Positions 61,917-64,000 of a DNA stretch of 64,000 nt are shown here, one piece after another (within the stretch, counting starts at the first letter, position 1; each line of letters begins with the position of its first letter). The notes beneath the pieces were generated by a model. It did no database searches. It had not been told where the DNA came from and was given only the letters and a program-made list of their open reading frames with translations. The stretch is from positions 1 through 64,000 of the forward strand of contig CAUJEM010000091.1 of assembly GCA_963169915.1 (NCBI GenBank). Reading direction: 5' to 3'. This DNA comes from Myxococcota bacterium (GTDB taxonomy: Bacteria > Myxococcota_A > Polyangia > Polyangiales > Polyangiaceae). Both the position numbers and the translations under genes were made by a program.

Positions 61917-63488
61917 ATGCCCAAGGCCCTCCAGTCCCTCTTGCCTCCAGTCGCCGCGGCGCTTGCGGCCCTCGCGGGTAGCGCCAGCGCCAGCGCCACG
62001 GACGCCATGGAATTTCCTGGTTACGGCACGCGCGCGCTCGGGCGTGGCGGCGCGTGGGTGGCGAGCGCGGACGATCCGAGCGCCATCGGCGTGAATCCGG
62101 CTGGGCTGGTGTTCCAGCCGAGCGCCGCGCTGGTGGGCTCCCACCTCGTGTTCACCAACATCTGTTACGAGCGGACGGGGCAGTTCGCCACGTACCCGAC
62201 CACGGGGGGGGACGAGCAGTACCGCAATGTCTGCAACGAGAACACGCCCACGCCGCTGCCCAACGTGGCCGTCAATTTCCGCTTGGGAGACCGCTTCGCG
62301 CTCGGCGTGGGCGTGGCGCCGCCCATGGTCTACGGCTCGCTCGAGTTCGCCCGGACGGTCCGCGCGCGCCCGGACGCGCCCAGCTCGCGCACGGTGCAGG
62401 CGACGCCCGTGCGCTACCAGCTCCTCAACCAGGACGGCTTGCTGCTCAACCCGGCGGTGTCCTTCGCGGCGAAGCTCAGCTCCACCATCAGCGTCGGTGC
62501 CAGCTTCATCTGGGGCCTGGGCACCATCAACGTCAGCAACGCCGCCATGGGCTTGCCCACCTGCACCATCACCGGCAGCCCAAGCAACCCCGTGTACGGC
62601 CCGGACTGCCGGGACGATCACGCCGCGGATCTGCTGGCGGAGCTGCAGGTTCACGACTACTTCATCCCCGGCTTCATCGTCGGAGCGAAGGCGGCCGTGC
62701 TCCCGTCGCTCGATCTCGGGCTCGCGGTGCGCGCGCAGCAGGCCTTCGACGGGCGAGGGGATGTCACGATCCGCGCCGGCTACTGGAGCGACCGCGGCAC
62801 CGTCGGCAGCGCGCCGGTGACGCGCAGCGCGGACATCGGGGAAGATCTGGCGAGCTTTCGCCTCGAGCGGCCGCTGGAGGTCAACGTGGGGACGCGCTTT
62901 CATTGGCTCCGAGGCGCAGGGCCCGTCGGCCCGGAGCCGGACACCCTGAACGACGACGTCTTCGACGTGGAGCTCGGCGTCAGCTACTCCAGAAACTCCG
63001 CCCATCGCGCCATCGAGGTGCGCTTCGACAACCAGCGCCGCATCCCCATCCAGGGCGCGGCGGGGGAGGTGCCGCCCATCGCGGACGTACCGCTCGAGCT
63101 GTCCGACAGCGTCGGGGTGCGCCTCGGCGGACACTACGTGATCCTCCCCGGGCAGATCCTAGTGCGCGCCGGCGGGTGGTTCGAGCCTGAGGTGCAGGCG
63201 CCGGAGTACCTCAACGTCGCGCTCTTCGGCACGCAGCGCCTCGGGCTCAGCGCCGGCGTGCAGGGGCGCTTCGGTGACTTCAACGTCGACCTCGGCTTCA
63301 TGCACGTCTTCGTGGCAGAGGCGGACAACGGCGGTAAAGGCAAGGCCAGGACCATCACCGGCAAGGTGCCGGACTTCAACAACCCAGATCCTTACACGCC
63401 GCCGTACCGCTCACCTTATCCTATCAACGGCGGCAAGCTGACGGGCGGCGCGGACATCGTCTCGCTCAGCGTCGGTTACGAGTTCTGA
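61917..63488 (+). CDS. FadL/OmpP1/TodX-family outer membrane protein
   Basis: 523 residues. Signal peptide to about residue 26 (A-S-A-S-A). The mature start has the FadL hatch-domain motif: G-Y-G-T-R-A-L-G-R-G-G-A, then A-S-A-D-D-P-S-A-I-G-V-N-P-A-G-L. The rest is alternating strands and ends in G-Y-E-F, a C-terminal phenylalanine as in outer membrane barrels. FadL proteins pass hydrophobic compounds such as fatty acids or hydrocarbons. A GTG at 61905 is an alternative start. Confidence 0.88.
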   Translation: MPKALQSLLPPVAAALAALAGSASASATDAMEFPGYGTRALGRGGAWVASADDPSAIGVNPAGLVFQPSAALVGSHLVFTNICYERTGQFATYPTTGGDEQYRNVCNENTPTPLPNVAVNFRLGDRFALGVGVAPPMVYGSLEFARTVRARPDAPSSRTVQATPVRYQLLNQDGLLLNPAVSFAAKLSSTISVGASFIWGLGTINVSNAAMGLPTCTITGSPSNPVYGPDCRDDHAADLLAELQVHDYFIPGFIVGAKAAVLPSLDLGLAVRAQQAFDGRGDVTIRAGYWSDRGTVGSAPVTRSADIGEDLASFRLERPLEVNVGTRFHWLRGAGPVGPEPDTLNDDVFDVELGVSYSRNSAHRAIEVRFDNQRRIPIQGAAGEVPPIADVPLELSDSVGVRLGGHYVILPGQILVRAGGWFEPEVQAPEYLNVALFGTQRLGLSAGVQGRFGDFNVDLGFMHVFVAEADNGGKGKARTITGKVPDFNNPDPYTPPYRSPYPINGGKLTGGADIVSLSVGYEF

Positions 63489-63501
63489 GCCTGGCCGGCG
63501 A

Positions 63502-63529
63502 TTGCGGTGGCGTGGGCAGTGGCTAACAT
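63502..63529 (+). promoter_or_regulatory. Candidate promoter for trxB
   Basis: TTGCGG (63502-63507) and TAACAT (63524-63529), spacer 16. It ends nine bases before the ATG and no ribosome-binding site is seen. Confidence 0.35.
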
Positions 63530-63538
63530 CCTGCGACC

Positions 63539-64000
63539 ATGACCCAGCCCCGCCTCCACGACGTGCTCATCATCGGCTCCGGCCCCGCCGGGCTCACGGC
63601 CGCCATCTATGCGGCGCGAGCCAACCTCCGGCCTTACGTGGTGGAGGGCTTCAACGCCGGTGGGCTCATCGCGGGGGGGCAGCTCATGTTCACCACGGAG
63701 GTGGAGAACTACCCGGGCTTCCCAGAGGGGGTCACGGGCCAAGAGATGATGGCCAAGTTCCGGGAGCAGGCCGCGCGCCAGGGGGCGGAGCTGGAGACGG
63801 CGGACGTCCAGCGGGTGGACCTCAGCGAGCGGCCCTTCAAGGTCTGGGTGGGGGAGGACGAGGACGTGCTGCACCTCGCCAAGACGCTCATCATCGCCAC
63901 CGGCGCGCGCGCCAACTACGTCGGGCTGCCCAGCGAGGAGCAGCTCAAGAACAAGGGCGTGAGCGCCTGCGCGGTGTGCGACGGCGCGCTCTTCCGCAAC
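63539..64000 (+). CDS. trxB: Thioredoxin reductase, 3' end outside window
   Basis: 154 residues visible. It uses NADPH to reduce thioredoxin. FAD motif G-S-G-P-A-G-L-T-A-A near 13-22, then G-G-Q-L near 43 and E-N-Y-P-G-F near 52, and the redox pair C-A-V-C-D (Cys 144 and 147). The family has about 310 to 320 residues, so half lies beyond the window. Confidence 0.95.
   Translation, partial: MTQPRLHDVLIIGSGPAGLTAAIYAARANLRPYVVEGFNAGGLIAGGQLMFTTEVENYPGFPEGVTGQEMMAKFREQAARQGAELETADVQRVDLSERPFKVWVGEDEDVLHLAKTLIIATGARANYVGLPSEEQLKNKGVSACAVCDGALFRN

Overview
The window is very GC-rich DNA (roughly 70% by eye), gene-dense, with many overlapping start/stop codons. It looks like the chromosome of a myxobacterium (phylum Myxococcota, probably the Polyangia side). 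Pointers are an MglA-type GTPase, a protein ending in the MXAN_5187 C-terminal domain, lipoproteins with long Gly/Thr/Ala linkers, TPR plus PEGA-like secreted proteins, and a coenzyme-B12-dependent ribonucleotide reductase. No rRNA, tRNA, prophage, insertion sequence or CRISPR array was seen. The assignment is inference from gene families only.

Layout. 1-4700: three adjacent genes, a cysteine-peptidase-like protein (5' end missing), a soluble M48 metallopeptidase and a dynamin-like GTPase. 4749-9385: argH, an MglA-like GTPase, a sensor histidine kinase and thiL. 9415-14287: two paralogous four-cysteine lipoproteins downstream of nrdJ, and the long nrdJ leader with a 37-bp direct repeat and two inverted repeats. 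14288-22508: membrane and envelope genes (DUF350 plus a membrane aminopropyltransferase, a TPR/PEGA-like protein, a Gly-rich lipoprotein, an exported FAD oxidoreductase, polytopic membrane proteins). 22558-25214: a 3-oxoacid CoA-transferase pair and a fold-III PLP enzyme. 25231-30633 (minus): a polysaccharide-lyase-like lipoprotein and the coupled set plsB - mepA-like endopeptidase - DNA methyltransferase. 30816-34913: a lipoprotein, a DJ-1-like protein lacking its cysteine, and two Opp/Dpp ATPases without permeases.

35011-49172 (minus) is a 14-kb block of eight genes: DUF4175-like membrane protein, MoxR ATPase, exported membrane protein, ABC ATPase, ABC permease, DUF58 protein, a 1645-residue protein with three von Willebrand A domains, and a lipoprotein. 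The last seven overlap or abut. It resembles MoxR/Bat (aerotolerance-type) loci joined to a Gld-like ABC exporter, and probably builds one envelope machine.

49295-52306: panB-panC-tmk and a PDZ lipoprotein. 52334-55856 (minus): a thiamine-diphosphate lyase and a lone PglZ-domain protein. 55955-64000: a penicillin-acylase-family lipoprotein, an intergenic region with a strongly base-paired candidate RNA (59069-59243), a cupredoxin-like protein coupled to an MXAN_5187-type sensor, a FadL-type porin and the start of trxB.

Two genome-scale impressions matter. Many transcription units that are not operon-internal carry a TAnnnT hexamer ending 7-12 bases before the start codon and no Shine-Dalgarno, which predicts leaderless or nearly leaderless mRNAs. 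The 59069-59243 element has long-range helices that no neighbouring gene explains.
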